A DNA stretch of 64,000 nucleotides from Panorpa germanica (taxonomy: Eukaryota > Arthropoda > Insecta > Mecoptera > Panorpidae). Both the position numbers and the translations under genes were made by a program. The notes below the pieces were generated by a model that was given only the letters and a program-made list of their open reading frames with translations, had not been told where the DNA came from and made no database searches. Positions within the stretch are counted from its first letter, which is position 1; each line of letters begins with the position of its first letter. The stretch covers positions 62,001-126,000 of the forward strand of contig CAVMBN010000143.1 of NCBI GenBank assembly GCA_963678705.1. Direction: 5' to 3'. Shown in pieces: positions 1 to 11,383 of this stretch.

Positions 1-220
1 TCAAGTAAGTCGAATAACATTAACTATAAATAATATTAAAACACAAGAATTAGTTTATATAAATGCGTGTTTTAAATAATAATGAGAGTGTATTAATTGT
101 TATAAGTGATTAAGTAAACAATATATGCGGTTTTCTTGGAAATAGTGATTGATCGTTCATGAACATTCAATGGTAACAAACAAATGGTAAGTAAGTAGGC
201 ATAAGTACAAGTATGTATAT

Positions 221-1183
221 AAGATATTTATAGAAATTCAGTGTGCCTTTGTTGATGTCCGGTGGCCAAGTGACCTTCAAAGAATTAGACCGGCAAAAAC
301 CTATAGGTACGTCTACTGCGCTATGGAGAACTATTTTCATTGTCGAACATTATTTTACAAACCGATTACCGATCCATGAAAAGGCAACTATCTAAAGGTT
401 GTCCTCAGCGATCTGTAATGGGGCCTGAGCTCTGGAACATGGTATTCGACGAGAACTGAGATTCTCACTCGAAAGGTTGTGTAGACATATGTTTTGCCAA
501 CGATAATGTGATCCTTATCGGTGCAAATAGTACAGAAACCCTAGAAAGCCGTTCTCGACCTGCTATCTATAAAATCTGTAGTTTCTTGAAGCTACAAAGC
601 TACGAAACAAATACAGTAGCAACGAATGATAAACTTGTAACACACCTTGCGCGTGTCACAAGGACGGAATGAAGCTTAAACTCGGCAACTATGCCGACAC
701 TATACAAGGGGGCATTTATGCTAATAGTTGTGTATTGTGCTTCGGCATGGTATTACAGGATTAATCTTCCAGATCTTCCATGCAAAAAACTATGTTATTG
801 ACGATGACGCGTTGTTGCAGAACTGTATCTACAGAAGTGGTGCAAGTGATATTGGGGACAATTCCTTTAGATTTAAAAATCACTCATGCACTTACTCAAG
901 TACAAATTACGCTTGAACTGAAAAAATCAAATTTTGATGATTTAAAATTAATGCGACAAATTTCGAGGATTTAAAGTTAATGCGGCTGTAGGATAAAAGT
1001 GTGGAGACGATACCAAATATATTGCCAAAGAGATGAATGCATATATGCATAAGCTCTGGCAAGACAGATGGGACTTAATACAAAAAGGAAGACCTACGTA
1101 TTGGTTTACAAGGACGTTAATATTGCTTTGCAACACAAGTGGTTCCTATCTACTATGTGTGTGATCGGCTCCTGCTACTTTAG
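221..1183 (+). pseudogene. Dead R1-like LINE ORF2 fragment, unit 1
   Basis: The parent protein is the reverse transcriptase ORF of a non-LTR retrotransposon, which copies element RNA at a nicked target. Visible blocks in order: motif A (FIEIQCAF then RWP) at 221-361, whose frame may extend about 20 nt upstream; motif B (KGCPQRSVMGPELWN) at 394-441; motif C as FAND at 493-504; a thumb block (TLYKGAF) after a TGA near 670; a post-RT block (CRTVSTEVVQV, IPLDL) near 815-880; and a tail block (LWQDRWDLIQKGRPTYW) near 1050-1110. They lie in three frames. Motif A has E for the expected Asp and V for the following Asp, and motif C has N for the first Asp. An extra TGA at 457-459 follows motif B. The upstream endonuclease domain, ORF1 and the terminal zinc knuckle are absent. 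Clade assignment is from memory of family motifs; no search was run. Confidence 0.8.
1037..1050. repeat. 14-bp perfect palindrome ATGCATATATGCAT
   Basis: It is exactly self-complementary and sits in the LINE tail block just before the LWQDRW codons. Almost every unit that keeps the tail has it unchanged. It may simply be inherited coding sequence, and no function is shown. Confidence 0.85.
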
Positions 1184-1806
1184 GTGAAAAAAGTGATTAA
1201 AAGTGAGAAATTAATTATGGAAAAAAATTAAATAAATTATATGAATACTTTTTCAAACGAAAAGTATTTAAGTTTGTTTTAAATTTGTGTTAATTTACCC
1301 TAAACAAAGTGTTTTTACAAAAGTTTGACAGTTGGAAACCAGTGTTAAAAACGAATTTTTCATTAGGCGTACACGCGGTCTTATAAACATAACCTGAAAT
1401 TTGTAACTTTGATGTTTGATATAAGACATTATTAAGTGCGACAGACAAAAAAAGTGATAATATTTAGGTTAGTGTTAGTGCTAAAACATCAAGTGGTTTA
1501 AAATTTAAGAAATCTGTAGAGATATATAAGGAAGATCTCATATAAACACTACAAATATACGGAAGACAAAAAGTTGCCGCCCACTATCAAGTAAGTCGAA
1601 TAACATTAACTATAAATAATATTAAAACACAAGAATTAGTTTATATAAATGCGTGTTATAAATAATAATGAGAGTGTATTAATTGTTATAAGTGATTAAG
1701 TGAACAATATATGCGGTTTTCTTGGAAATAGTGATTGATCGTTTATGAACATTCAATGGTAACAAACAAATGGTAAGTAGGTAGGCATAAGTACAAGTAT
1801 GTATAT
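1184..1806. repeat. Spacer part of the unit (example: unit 1/2 junction)
   Basis: This ~620-bp AT-rich stretch lies between the end of one LINE remnant and the start of the next, and the equivalent interval recurs at every junction. No reading frame of note is present. It holds a small hairpin (1244-1268), a CpG-bearing patch (ACGCGTACACGCGG in most units), runs of A, and two GTAAGT motifs at the unit start and near 187 of unit 1. It could be untranslated LINE sequence or the original genomic flank; the sequence does not decide this. Confidence 0.7.
1244..1268. repeat. Small spacer hairpin
   Basis: AATACTTTTTC and GAAAAGTATT pair around an AAAC loop, with one bulged base in the stem. The pair is kept in nearly all full-length units. 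A few units (such as 23-26 and their copies) have AAGTTTTT on the right arm, which weakens the stem. Confidence 0.6.
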
Positions 1807-2956
1807 AAGATATTTATAGAAATTCAGTGTGCCTTTGTTGATGTCCGGTGGCCAAGTGACCTTCAAAGAATTAGACCGGCAAAAACCTATAGGTACGTCT
1901 ACTGCGCTATGGAGAACTATTTTCATTGTCGAACATTATTTTACAAACCGATTACCGTTCCATGAAAAGGCAACTATGTAAAGGTTGTCCTTAGCGATCT
2001 GTAATGAAGCCTGAGCTCTGGAACATGGTATTCGACGAGAACTGTGTTTCTCACTCAAAAGGTTGTGTTAACATATGTTTTGCCAACGATAATGTGATCC
2101 TTTTCGGTGCAAATAGTACAGAAACCCCAGAAAGCCGTTCTCGACCTGCTATATATAAAATCTGTAGTTTCTTGAAGCTACAAAGCTACGAAACAAATAC
2201 AGTAGCAACGAATGATAAACTTGTAACACACCTTGCGAGTGTCACAAGGACGGAATGAAGCTTAAACTCGGCAACTATGCCGACACTATACAAGGGGGCA
2301 TTTTTGCTAATAGTTGTGTATTGTGCTTCGGCATGATATTACAGGATCAATCTTCCAGATCTTCCATGCAAAGAACTATGTTATTGACGATGACGCGTTG
2401 TTGCAGAACTGTATCTACACAAGTGGTGCAAGTGATATTGGGGACAATTCCTTTAAATTTAAAAATCACTCATGCACTTACTCAAGTACAAATTACGCTA
2501 GAACTGAAAAAATCAAATTTTGATTATTTAAAATTAATGCATAAGTGTACAATGTATGATATATTATAATAGATTATTGTATATAAAAACAAGAGGGCAT
2601 TCACTGGAATGTTTCTCTTACATGTCTAAATTAATAATGTTAGTTATTATGTAAGAAGCTTATTGCCTACTTAGGCAGATTGCTGAAACAATAGGAGAAA
2701 TAAAAAAAAAAAAAAAAAAATTAATGCGACAAATTTCGAGGATTTAAAGTTAATGCGGATGTAGGATAAAAGTCTGGAGACGATACCAAATATATTGCCA
2801 AAGAGATGAATGCATATATGCATAAGCTCTGGCAAGACAGATAGGACTTAATACAAAAAGGAAGACCCACGTATTGGTTTACAAGGACGTTAATATTGCT
2901 TTGCAACACAAGTGGTTCCTATCTACTATGTGTGTGATCGGCTCCTGCTACTTTAG
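1807..2956 (+). pseudogene. LINE ORF2 fragment, unit 2, interrupted
   Basis: The motif B to D segment is open at 2004-2258 and has the KPELWN variant rather than GPELWN. CPQ has become a stop upstream (ccttagcg). The insertion at 2541-2720 splits the post-RT block from the tail block. Confidence 0.75.
2541..2720 (+). mobile_element. A-tailed retroinsertion (SINE-like or truncated LINE 3' end)
   Basis: About 160 bp of sequence foreign to the unit ends in AATAAA run straight into 19 A. The target string TTAATGC flanks it on both sides, and the duplication can be read as 8-11 bp because A residues are shared with the tail. A-tail plus short target duplication is the mark of LINE-type reverse transcription. 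No promoter boxes or long ORF are seen. A 6-bp stem, TGCCTA-CT-TAGGCA, lies at 2664-2677 near its 3' end. Whether it is a SINE or a 5'-truncated LINE cannot be told. Confidence 0.75.
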
Positions 2957-3579
2957 GTGAAAAAAGTGATTAAAAGTGAGAAATTAATTATGGAAAAAAA
3001 TTAAATAAATTATATGAATACTTTTTCAAACGAAAAGTATTTAAGTTTGTTTTAAATTTGTGTTAATTTACCCTAAACAAAGTGTTTTTACAAAAGTTTG
3101 ACAGTTGGAAACCAGTGTTAAAAACGAATTTTTCATTACGCGTACACGCGGTCTTATAAACATAACCTCAAATTTGTAACTTTGATGTTTGATATAAGAC
3201 ATTAATAAGTGCGACAGACAAAAAAAGTGATAATAATTAGGTTAGTGTTAGTGCTAAAACATCAAGTGGTTTAAAATTTAAGAAATCTGTAGAGATATAT
3301 AAGGAAGATCTCATATAAACACTACAAACATACGGAAGACAAAAAGTTGCCGCCCACTATCAAGTAAGTCGAATAACATTAACTATAAATAATATTAAAA
3401 CACAAGAATTAGTTTATATAAATGCGTGTTATAAATAATAATGAGAGTGTATTAATTGTTATAAGTGATTAAGTAAACAATATATGCGGTTTTCTTGGAA
3501 ATAGTGATTGATCGTTCATGAACATTCAATGGTAACAAACAAATGGTAAGTAAGTAGGCATAAGTACAAGTATGTATAT

Positions 3580-4733
3580 AAGATATTTATAGAAATTCAG
3601 TGTGCCTTTGTTGATGTCCGGTAGCCAAGTGACCTTCAAAGAATTAGACCGGCAAAAACCTATAGGTACGTCTACTGCGCTATGGAGAACTATTTTCATT
3701 GTCGAACATTATTTTACAAACCGATTACCGTTCCATGAAAAGGCAACTATCTAAAGGTTGTCCTCAGCGATCTGTAATGAAGCCTGAGCTCTGGAACATG
3801 GTATTCGTCGAGAACTGTGTTTCTCACTCAAAAGGATGTGTTAACATATGTTTTGCCAACGATAATGTGATCCTTTTCGGTGCAAATAGTACAGAAACCC
3901 CAGAAAGCCGTTCTCGACCTGCTATATATAAAATCTGTAGTTTCTTGAAGCTACAAAGCTACGAAACAAATACAGTAGCAACGAATGATAAACTTGTAAC
4001 ACACCTTGCGCGTGTCACAAGGACGGAATGAATCTTAAACTCGGCAACTATGCCGACACTATACAAGGGAGCATTTATGGTAATAGTTGTGTATTGTGCT
4101 TCGGCATGGTATTACAGGATCAATCTTCCAGATCTTCCATGCAAAGAACTATGTTATTGACGATGACGCGTTGTTGCAGAACTGTATCTACACAAGTGGT
4201 GCAAGTGATATTGGGGACAATTTCTTTAGATTTAAAAATCACTCATGCACTTACTCAAGTACAAATTACGCTAGAACTGAAAAAATCAAATTTTGATTAT
4301 TTAAAATTAATGCATTAGTGTACAATGTATGATATATTATAATAGATTATTGTATATAAAAACAAGAGGGCATTCACTAGAATGTTTCTCTTACATGTCT
4401 AAATTAATTATGTAAGTTATCATGTAAGAAGCTTATTGCCTACTTTAGGCAGATTGCTGAAACAATAGGAGAAAATAAAAAAAAAAAAAAAAAAAAAATT
4501 AAGCGACAAATTTCGAGGATTTAAAGTTAATGCGGCTGTAGGATAAAAGTCTGGAGACGATACCAAATATATTGCCAAAGAGATGAATGCATATATGCAT
4601 AAGCTCTGCCAAGACAGATTGGACTTAATACAAAAAGGAAGACCTACGTATTGGTTTACAAGGACGTTAATATTGCTTTGCAACACAAGTGGTTCCTATC
4701 TACTATGTGTGTGATCGGCTCCTGCTACTTTAG
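3580..4733 (+). pseudogene. LINE ORF2 fragment, unit 3, interrupted
   Basis: The motif B to D segment is open for 110 codons at 3699-4031 (KPELWN, FVEN, FAND). The insertion lies between the post-RT and tail blocks. Confidence 0.75.
4314..4498 (+). mobile_element. A-tailed retroinsertion, copy 2
   Basis: Same insertion site and near-identical body as in unit 2, with a 22-A tail. The right target copy has lost a T (TTAAGC). Confidence 0.75.
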
Positions 4734-5135
4734 GTGAAAAAAGTGATTAAAAGTGAGAAATTAATTATGGAAAAAAATTAAATAAATTATATGAATACTT
4801 TTCAAACGAAAAGTATTTAAGTTTGTTTTAAATTTGTGTTAATTTACCCTAAACAAAGTGTTCTTACTAAAGTTTGACAGTTGGAAACCAGTGTTTAAAA
4901 ACGAATTTTTCATTACGCGTACACGCGGTCTTATAAACATAACCTCAAATTTGTAACTTTGATGTTTGATATAAGACTTAATTAGTGCGATAGACAAAAA
5001 AAGTGATAATAATTAGGTAAGTGTTAGTGCTAAAACATCAAGTGGTTTAAAATTCAAGAAATCTGTAGAGATATATAAGGAAGACCTGATATAAACACTA
5101 CAAATATACGGAAGACAAAAGGTTGCCGCCCACTA

Positions 5136-6258
5136 TTAAGTAAGTCGAATAACATTAACTATAAATAATATTAAAACACAAGAATTAATTTATATAAATG
5201 CGTGTTTTAAATAATAATAAGAGTGTATTAATTGTTATAAGTGATGGAAATAGTGATTGATCGTTCATGAACATTCAATGGTAACAAACAAATGGTAAGT
5301 AAGTAGGCATAAGTACAAGTATGTATATGAGATATTTATAGAAATTTAGTGTGCCTTTGTTGATGTCCGGTGGCCAAGTGACCTTCAAAGAATTAGACCG
5401 GCAAAAACCTATAGGTACGTCTACTGCGCTATGGAGAACTATTTTCATTGTCGAACATTATTTTACAAACCGATTACCGTTCCATGAAAAGGCAACTATC
5501 TAAAGGTTGTCCTTAGCGATCTGTAATGAAGCCTGAGCTCTGGAACATGGTATTCGACGAGAACTGTGTTTCTCACTCAAAAGGTTGTGTTAACATATGT
5601 TTTGCCAACGATAATGTGATCCTTTTCGGTGCAAATAGTACAGAAACCCCAGAAAGCCGTTCTCGACCTGCTATATATAAAATCTGTAGTTTCTTGAAGC
5701 TACAAAGCTACGAAACAAATACAGTAGCAACGAATGATAAACTTGTAACACACCTTGCGCGTGTCACAAGGACGGAATGACAAGGACGTTAATATTGCTT
5801 TGCAACACAAGTGGTTCCTATCTACTATGTGTGTGATCGGCTCCTGCTACTTTAGGTGAAAAAAGTGATTAAAAGTGAGAAATTAATTATGGAAAAAAAT
5901 TAAATAAATTATATGAATACTTTTTCAAACGAAAAGTATTTAAGTTTGTTTTAAATTTGTGTTAATTTACCCTAAACAAAGTGTTCTTACAAAAGTTTGA
6001 CAGTTGGAAACCAGTGTTAAAAACGAATTTTTCATTACGCGTACACGCGGTCTTATAAACATAACCTCAAATTTGTAACTTTGATGTTTGATATAAGACA
6101 TTAATTAGTGCGATAGACAAAAAAAGTGATAATAATTAGGTTAGTGTTAGTGCTAAAACATCAAGTGGTTTAAAATTCAAGAAATCTGTAGAGATATATA
6201 AGGAAGACCTGATATAAACACTACAAGTATACGGAAGACAAAAGGTTGCCGCCCACTA
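5136..6258 (+). repeat. Satellite unit 4, 436-bp and 27-bp deletions
   Basis: 1,123 bp. One deletion joins GGAATGA to CAAGGACGTT at about 5780. A second, about 27-bp deletion at 5244 removes the region just before GGAAATAGTG. Confidence 0.9.
5329..5855 (+). pseudogene. LINE ORF2 fragment, unit 4, internally deleted
   Basis: Motifs A to D remain (open 5526-5780). The thumb, post-RT and most of the tail block are removed by the 436-bp deletion; only the last ~75 bp of the LINE part follow. Confidence 0.75.
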
Positions 6259-6478
6259 TCAAGTAAGTCAAATAACATTAACTATAAATAATATTAAAAC
6301 ACAAGAATTAGTTTATATAAATGCGTGTTTTAAATAATAATGAGAGTGTATTAATTGTTATAAGTGATTAAGTGAACAATATATGCGGTTTTCTTGGAAA
6401 TAGTGATTGATCGTTCATGAACATTCAATGGTAACAAACAAATGGTAAGTAAGTAGGCATAAGTACAAGTATGTATAT

Positions 6479-7623
6479 GAGATATTTATAGAAATTCAGT
6501 GTGCCTTTGTTGATGTCCGGTGGCCAAGTGACCTTCAAAGAATTAGACCGGCAAAAACCTATAGGTACGTCTACTGCGCTATGGAGAACTATTTTCATTG
6601 TCGAACATTATTTTACAAACCGATTACCGTTCCATGAAAAGGCAACTATCTAAAGGTTGTTTTCAGCGATCTGTAATGGGGCCTGAGCTCTGGAACATGG
6701 TATTCGACGAGAACTGAGATTCTCACTCGAAAGGTTGTGTAGACATATGTTTTGCCAACGATAATGTGATCCTTATCGGTGCAAATAGTACAGAAACCCT
6801 AGAAAGCTGTTCTCGACCTGCTATATATAAAATCTGTAGTTTCTTGAAGCTACAAAGCTACGAAACAAATACAGTAGCAACGAATGATAAACTTGTAACA
6901 CACCTTGCGCGTGTCACAAGGACGGAATGAAGCTTAAACTCGGCAACTATGCCGACACTATACAACTGGGCATTTATGCTAATAGTTGTGTATTGTGCTT
7001 TGGCATGGTATTACAGGATCAATCTTCCAGATCTTCCATGCAAAGAACTATGTTATTGACGATGACGCGTTGTTGCAGAACTGTATCTACAGAAGTGGTG
7101 CAAGTGATATTAGGGACAATTGCTTTAGATTTAAAAATCACTCATGCACTTACTCAAGTACAAATTACGCTAGAACTGAAAAAATCAAATTTTGATTATT
7201 TAAAATTAATGCATTAGTGTACAATGTATGATATATTATAATAGATTATTGTATATAAAAACAAAAGGGCATTCACTGGAATGTTTCTCTTACATGTCTA
7301 AATTAATTATGTAAGTTATCATGTAAGAAGCTTATTGCCTACTTAGGCAGATTGCTGAAACAATAGGAGAAATAAAAAAAAAAAAAATTAATGCGACAAA
7401 TTTCGAGGATTTAAAGTTAATGCGGCTGTAGGATAAAAGTCTGGAGACGATACAAAATATATTGCCAAAGAGATGAATGCATATATGCATAAGCTCTGGC
7501 AAGACAGATTGGACTTAATACAAAAAGGAAGACCTACGTATTGGTTTACAAGGACGTTAATATTGCTTTGCAACACAAGTGGTTCCTATCTACTATGTGT
7601 GTGATCGGCTCCTGCTACTTTAG
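6479..7623 (+). pseudogene. LINE ORF2 fragment, unit 5, interrupted
   Basis: TGA at 6715-6717 follows GPELWNMVFDEN. The post-RT block reads IALDL instead of IPLDL. The insertion at 7213-7387 separates the tail block. Confidence 0.75.
7213..7387 (+). mobile_element. A-tailed retroinsertion, copy 3
   Basis: Same site as the other copies. It has the shortest tail of the five, 14 A. Confidence 0.75.
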
Positions 7624-8026
7624 GTGAAAAAAGTGATTAAAAGTGAGAAATTAATTATGGAAAAAAATTAAATAAATTATATGAATACTTTTTCAAACGA
7701 AAAGTATTTAAGTTTGTTTTAAATTTGTGTTAATTTACCCTAAACAAAGTGTTCTTACAAAAGTTTGACAGTTGGAAACCAGTGTTAAAAACGAATTTTT
7801 CATTACGCGTACACGCGGTCTTATAAACATAACCTCAAATTTGTAACTTTGATGTTTGATATAAGACATTAATTAGTGCGATAGACAAAAAAAGTGATAA
7901 TAATTAGGTTAGTGTTAGTGCTAAAACATCAAGTGGTTTAAAATTCAAGAAATCTGTAGAGATATATAAGAAGGACCTGATATAAACACTACAAATATAC
8001 GGAAGACAAAAGGTTGCCGCCCACTA

Positions 8027-9612
8027 TCAAGTAAGTCGAATAACATTAACTATAAATAATATTAAAACACAAGAATTAGTTTATATAAATGCGTGTTTTA
8101 AATAATAATGAGAGTGTATTAATTGTTATAAGTGATTAAGTGAACAATATATGCGGTTTTCTTGGAAATAGTGATTGATCGTTCATGAACATTCAATGGT
8201 AACAAACAAATGGTAAGTAAGTAGGCATAAGTACAAGTATGTATATGAGATATTTATAGAAATTTAGTGTGCCTTTGTTGATGTCCGGTGGCAAAGTGAC
8301 CTTCAAAGAATTAGACCGGCAAAAACCTATAGGTACGTCTACTGCGCTATGGAGAACTATTTTCATTGTCGAACATTATTTTACAAACCGATTACCGTTC
8401 CATGAAAAGGCAACTATCTAAAGGTTGTCCTCAGCGATCTGTAATGGGGCCTGAGCTCTGGAACATGGTATTCGACGAGAACTGAGATTCTCACTCGAAA
8501 GGTTGTGTAGACATATGTTTTGCCAACGATAATGTGATCCTTATCGGTGCAAATAGTACAGAAACCCTAGAAAGCCGTTCTCGACCTGCTATATATAAAA
8601 TCTGTAGTTTCTTGAAGCTACAAAGCTACGAAACAAATACAGTAGCAACGAATGATAAACTTGTAACACACCTTGCGCGTGTCACAAGGACGGAATGAAG
8701 CTTAAACTCGGCAACTATGCCAACACTATACAAGGGGGCATTTATGCTAATAGTTGTGTATTGTGCTTCGGCATGGTATTACAGGATCAATCTTCCAGAT
8801 CTTCCATGCAAAGAACTATGTTATTGACGATGACGCGTTGTTGCAGAACTGTATCTACAGAAGTGGTGCAAGTGATATTGGGGACAATTCCTTTAGATTT
8901 AAAAATCACTCATGCACTTACTCAAGTACAAATTACGCTAGAACTGAAAAAATCAAATTTTGATGATTTAAAATTAATGCGACAAATTTCGAGGATTTAA
9001 AGTTAATGCGGCTGTAGGATAAAAGTCTGGAGACGATACCAAATATATTGCCAAAGAGATGAATGCATATATGCATAAGCTCTGGCAAGACAGATGGGAC
9101 TTAATACAAAAAGGAAGACCTACGAATTGGTTTACAAGGACGTTAATATTGCTTTGCAACACAAGTGGTTCCTATCTACTATGTGTGTGATCGGCTCCTG
9201 CTACTTTAGGTGAAAAAAGTGATTAAAAGTGAGAAATTAATTATGGAAAAAAATTAAATAAATTATATGAATACTTTTTCAAACGAAAAGTATTTAAGTT
9301 TGTTTTAAATTTGTGTTAATTTACCCTAAACAAAGTGTTCTTACAAAAGTTTGACAGTTGGAAACCAGTGTTAAAAACGAATTTTTCATTACGCGTACAC
9401 GCGGTCTTATAAACATAACCTCAAATTTGTAACTTTGATGTTTGATATAAGACATTAATTAGTGCGATAGACAAAAAAAGTGATAATAATTAGGTTAGTG
9501 TTAGTGCTAAAACATCAAGTGGTTTAAAATTCAAGAAATCTGTAGAGATATATAAGAAAGACCTGATATAAACACTACAAATATACGGAAGACAAAAGGT
9601 TGCCGCCCACTA
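8027..9612 (+). repeat. Satellite unit 6, full length
   Basis: 1,586 bp, stop-bearing haplotype, no insertion. Confidence 0.9.
8247..9209 (+). pseudogene. LINE ORF2 fragment, unit 6
   Basis: TGA at 8483-8485 after motif B. The 101-codon post-RT frame is open at 8695-9000. Confidence 0.75.
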
Positions 9613-9828
9613 TCAAGTAAGTCGAATAACATTAACTATAAATAATATTAAAACACAAGAATTAGTTTTTATGCGTGTTTTAAATAATAATGAGAGTGTA
9701 TTAATTGTTATAAGTGATTAAGTGAACAATATATGCGGTTTTCTTGGAAATAGTGATTGATCGTTCATGAACATTCAATGGTAACAAACAAATGGTAAGT
9801 AAGTAGGCATAAGTACAAGTATGTATAT

Positions 9829-10980
9829 GAGATATTTATAGAAATTTAGTGTGCCTTTGTTGATGTCCGGTGGCAAAGTGACCTTCAAAGAATTAGACCG
9901 GCAAAAACCTATAGGTACGTCTACTGCGCTATGGAGAACTATTTTCATTGTCGAACATTATTTTACAAACCGATTACCGTTCCATGAAAAGGCAACTATC
10001 TAAAGGTTGTCCTCAGCGATCTGTAATGGGGCCTTAGCTCTGGAACATGGTATTCGACGAGAACTGTGTTTCTCACTCAAAAGGTTGTGTTAACATATGT
10101 TTTGCCAACGATAATGTGATCATTTTCGGTGCAAATAGTACAGAAACCCCAGAAAGCCGTTCTCGACCTGCTATATATAAAATCTGTAGTTTCTTGAAGC
10201 TACAAAGCTACGAAACAAATACAGTAACAACGAATGATAAACTTGTAACACACCTTGCGCGTGTCACAAGGACGGAATGAAGCTTAAACTCGGCAACTAT
10301 GCCGACACTATACAAGGGGGCATTTATGCTAATGGTTGTGTATTGTGCTTCGGCATGGTATTACAGGATCAATCTTCCAGATCTTCCATGCAAAGAACTA
10401 TGTTATTGACGATGACGCGTTGTTGCAGAACTGTATCTACACAAGTGGTGCAAGTGATATTGGGGACAATTCCTTTAGATTTAAAAATCACTCATGCACT
10501 TACTCAAGTACAAATTACGCTAGAACTGAAAAAATCAAATTTTGATTATTTAAAATTAATGCATTAGTGTACAATGTATGATATATTATAATAGATTATT
10601 GTATATAAAAACAAGAGGGCATTCACTGGAATGTTTCTCTTACATGTCTAAATTAATTATGTAAGTTATCATGTAAGAAGCTTATTGCCTACTTAGGCAG
10701 ATTGCTGAAACAATAGGAAAAATAAAAAAAAAAAAAAAAAAAAATTAATGCGACAAATTTCGAGGATTTAAAGTTAATGCGGCTGTAGGTTAAAAATCTG
10801 GAGACGATACCAAATATATTGCCAAAGAGATGAATGCATATATGCATAAGCTCTGGCAAGACAGATTGGACTTAATACAAAAAGGAAGACCTACGTATTG
10901 GTTTACAAGGACGTTAATATTGCTTTGCAACACAAGTGGTTCCTATCTACTATGTGTGTGATCGGCTCTTGCTACTTTAG
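9829..10980 (+). pseudogene. LINE ORF2 fragment, unit 7, interrupted
   Basis: A private TAG at 10035-10037 replaces Glu in GPELWN. The following segment is open from 10047. Confidence 0.75.
10563..10744 (+). mobile_element. A-tailed retroinsertion, copy 4
   Basis: Same site; tail of 21 A. Confidence 0.75.
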
Positions 10981-11383
10981 GTGAAAAAAGTGATTAATAG
11001 TGAGAAATTAATTATGGAAAAAAATTAAATAAATTATATGAATACTTTTTCAAACGAAAAGTATTTAAGTTTGTTTTAAATTTGTGTTAATTTACCCTAA
11101 ACAAAGTGTTCTTACAAAAGTTTGACAGTTGGAAACCAGTGTTAAAAACGAATTTTTCATTACGCGTACACGCGGTCTTATAAACATAACCTCAAATTTG
11201 TAACTTTGATGTTTGATATAAGACATTAATTAGTGCGATAGACAAAAAAAGTGATAATAATTAGGTTAGTGTTAGTGCTAAAACATCAAGTGGTTTAAAA
11301 TTCAAGAAATCTGTAGAGATATATAAGGAAGACCTGATATAAACACTACAAATATACGGAAGACAAAAGGTTGCCGCCCACTA

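Larger units (their letters stand above)
1..1586 (+). repeat. Satellite unit 1, full length
   Basis: Reference 1,586-bp unit. Positions 1-220 and 1184-1586 are spacer, and 221-1183 is LINE-derived. It belongs to the haplotype with a TGA just after the motif B block. Confidence 0.9.
1587..3359 (+). repeat. Satellite unit 2, with A-tailed insertion
   Basis: 1,773 bp: a 1,586-bp unit plus 187 bp (insertion plus target duplication) in the LINE tail region. Confidence 0.9.
3360..5135 (+). repeat. Satellite unit 3, with A-tailed insertion
   Basis: 1,776 bp. It carries the same insertion at the same position as unit 2. Confidence 0.9.
6259..8026 (+). repeat. Satellite unit 5, with A-tailed insertion
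   Basis: 1,768 bp. It combines the stop-bearing motif B haplotype with the A-tailed insertion, a mix that implies exchange between unit types. Confidence 0.9.
9613..11383 (+). repeat. Satellite unit 7, with A-tailed insertion
   Basis: 1,771 bp. A private 4-bp loss lies near 9667 in the spacer. Confidence 0.9.

Noticed and set aside
187-241. A tiny intron from GTAAGTAAG to AAATTCAG in each unit
   Set aside because: The frame through YVYKIFIEIQCAF, part of motif A, crosses the would-be intron, and no branch-site or pyrimidine tract is evident.
948-1136. A 62-codon minus-strand ORF repeated in nearly every unit
   Set aside because: It is antisense to the LINE tail block (LWQDRWDLIQKGRPTYW), which explains its conservation; the encoded peptide shows no family features.
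4087-4296. A 69-codon plus-strand ORF starting MCIVLRHG in many units
   Set aside because: It overlaps the post-RT block in another frame, and only the other frame shows the LINE signature CRTVSTEVVQV.
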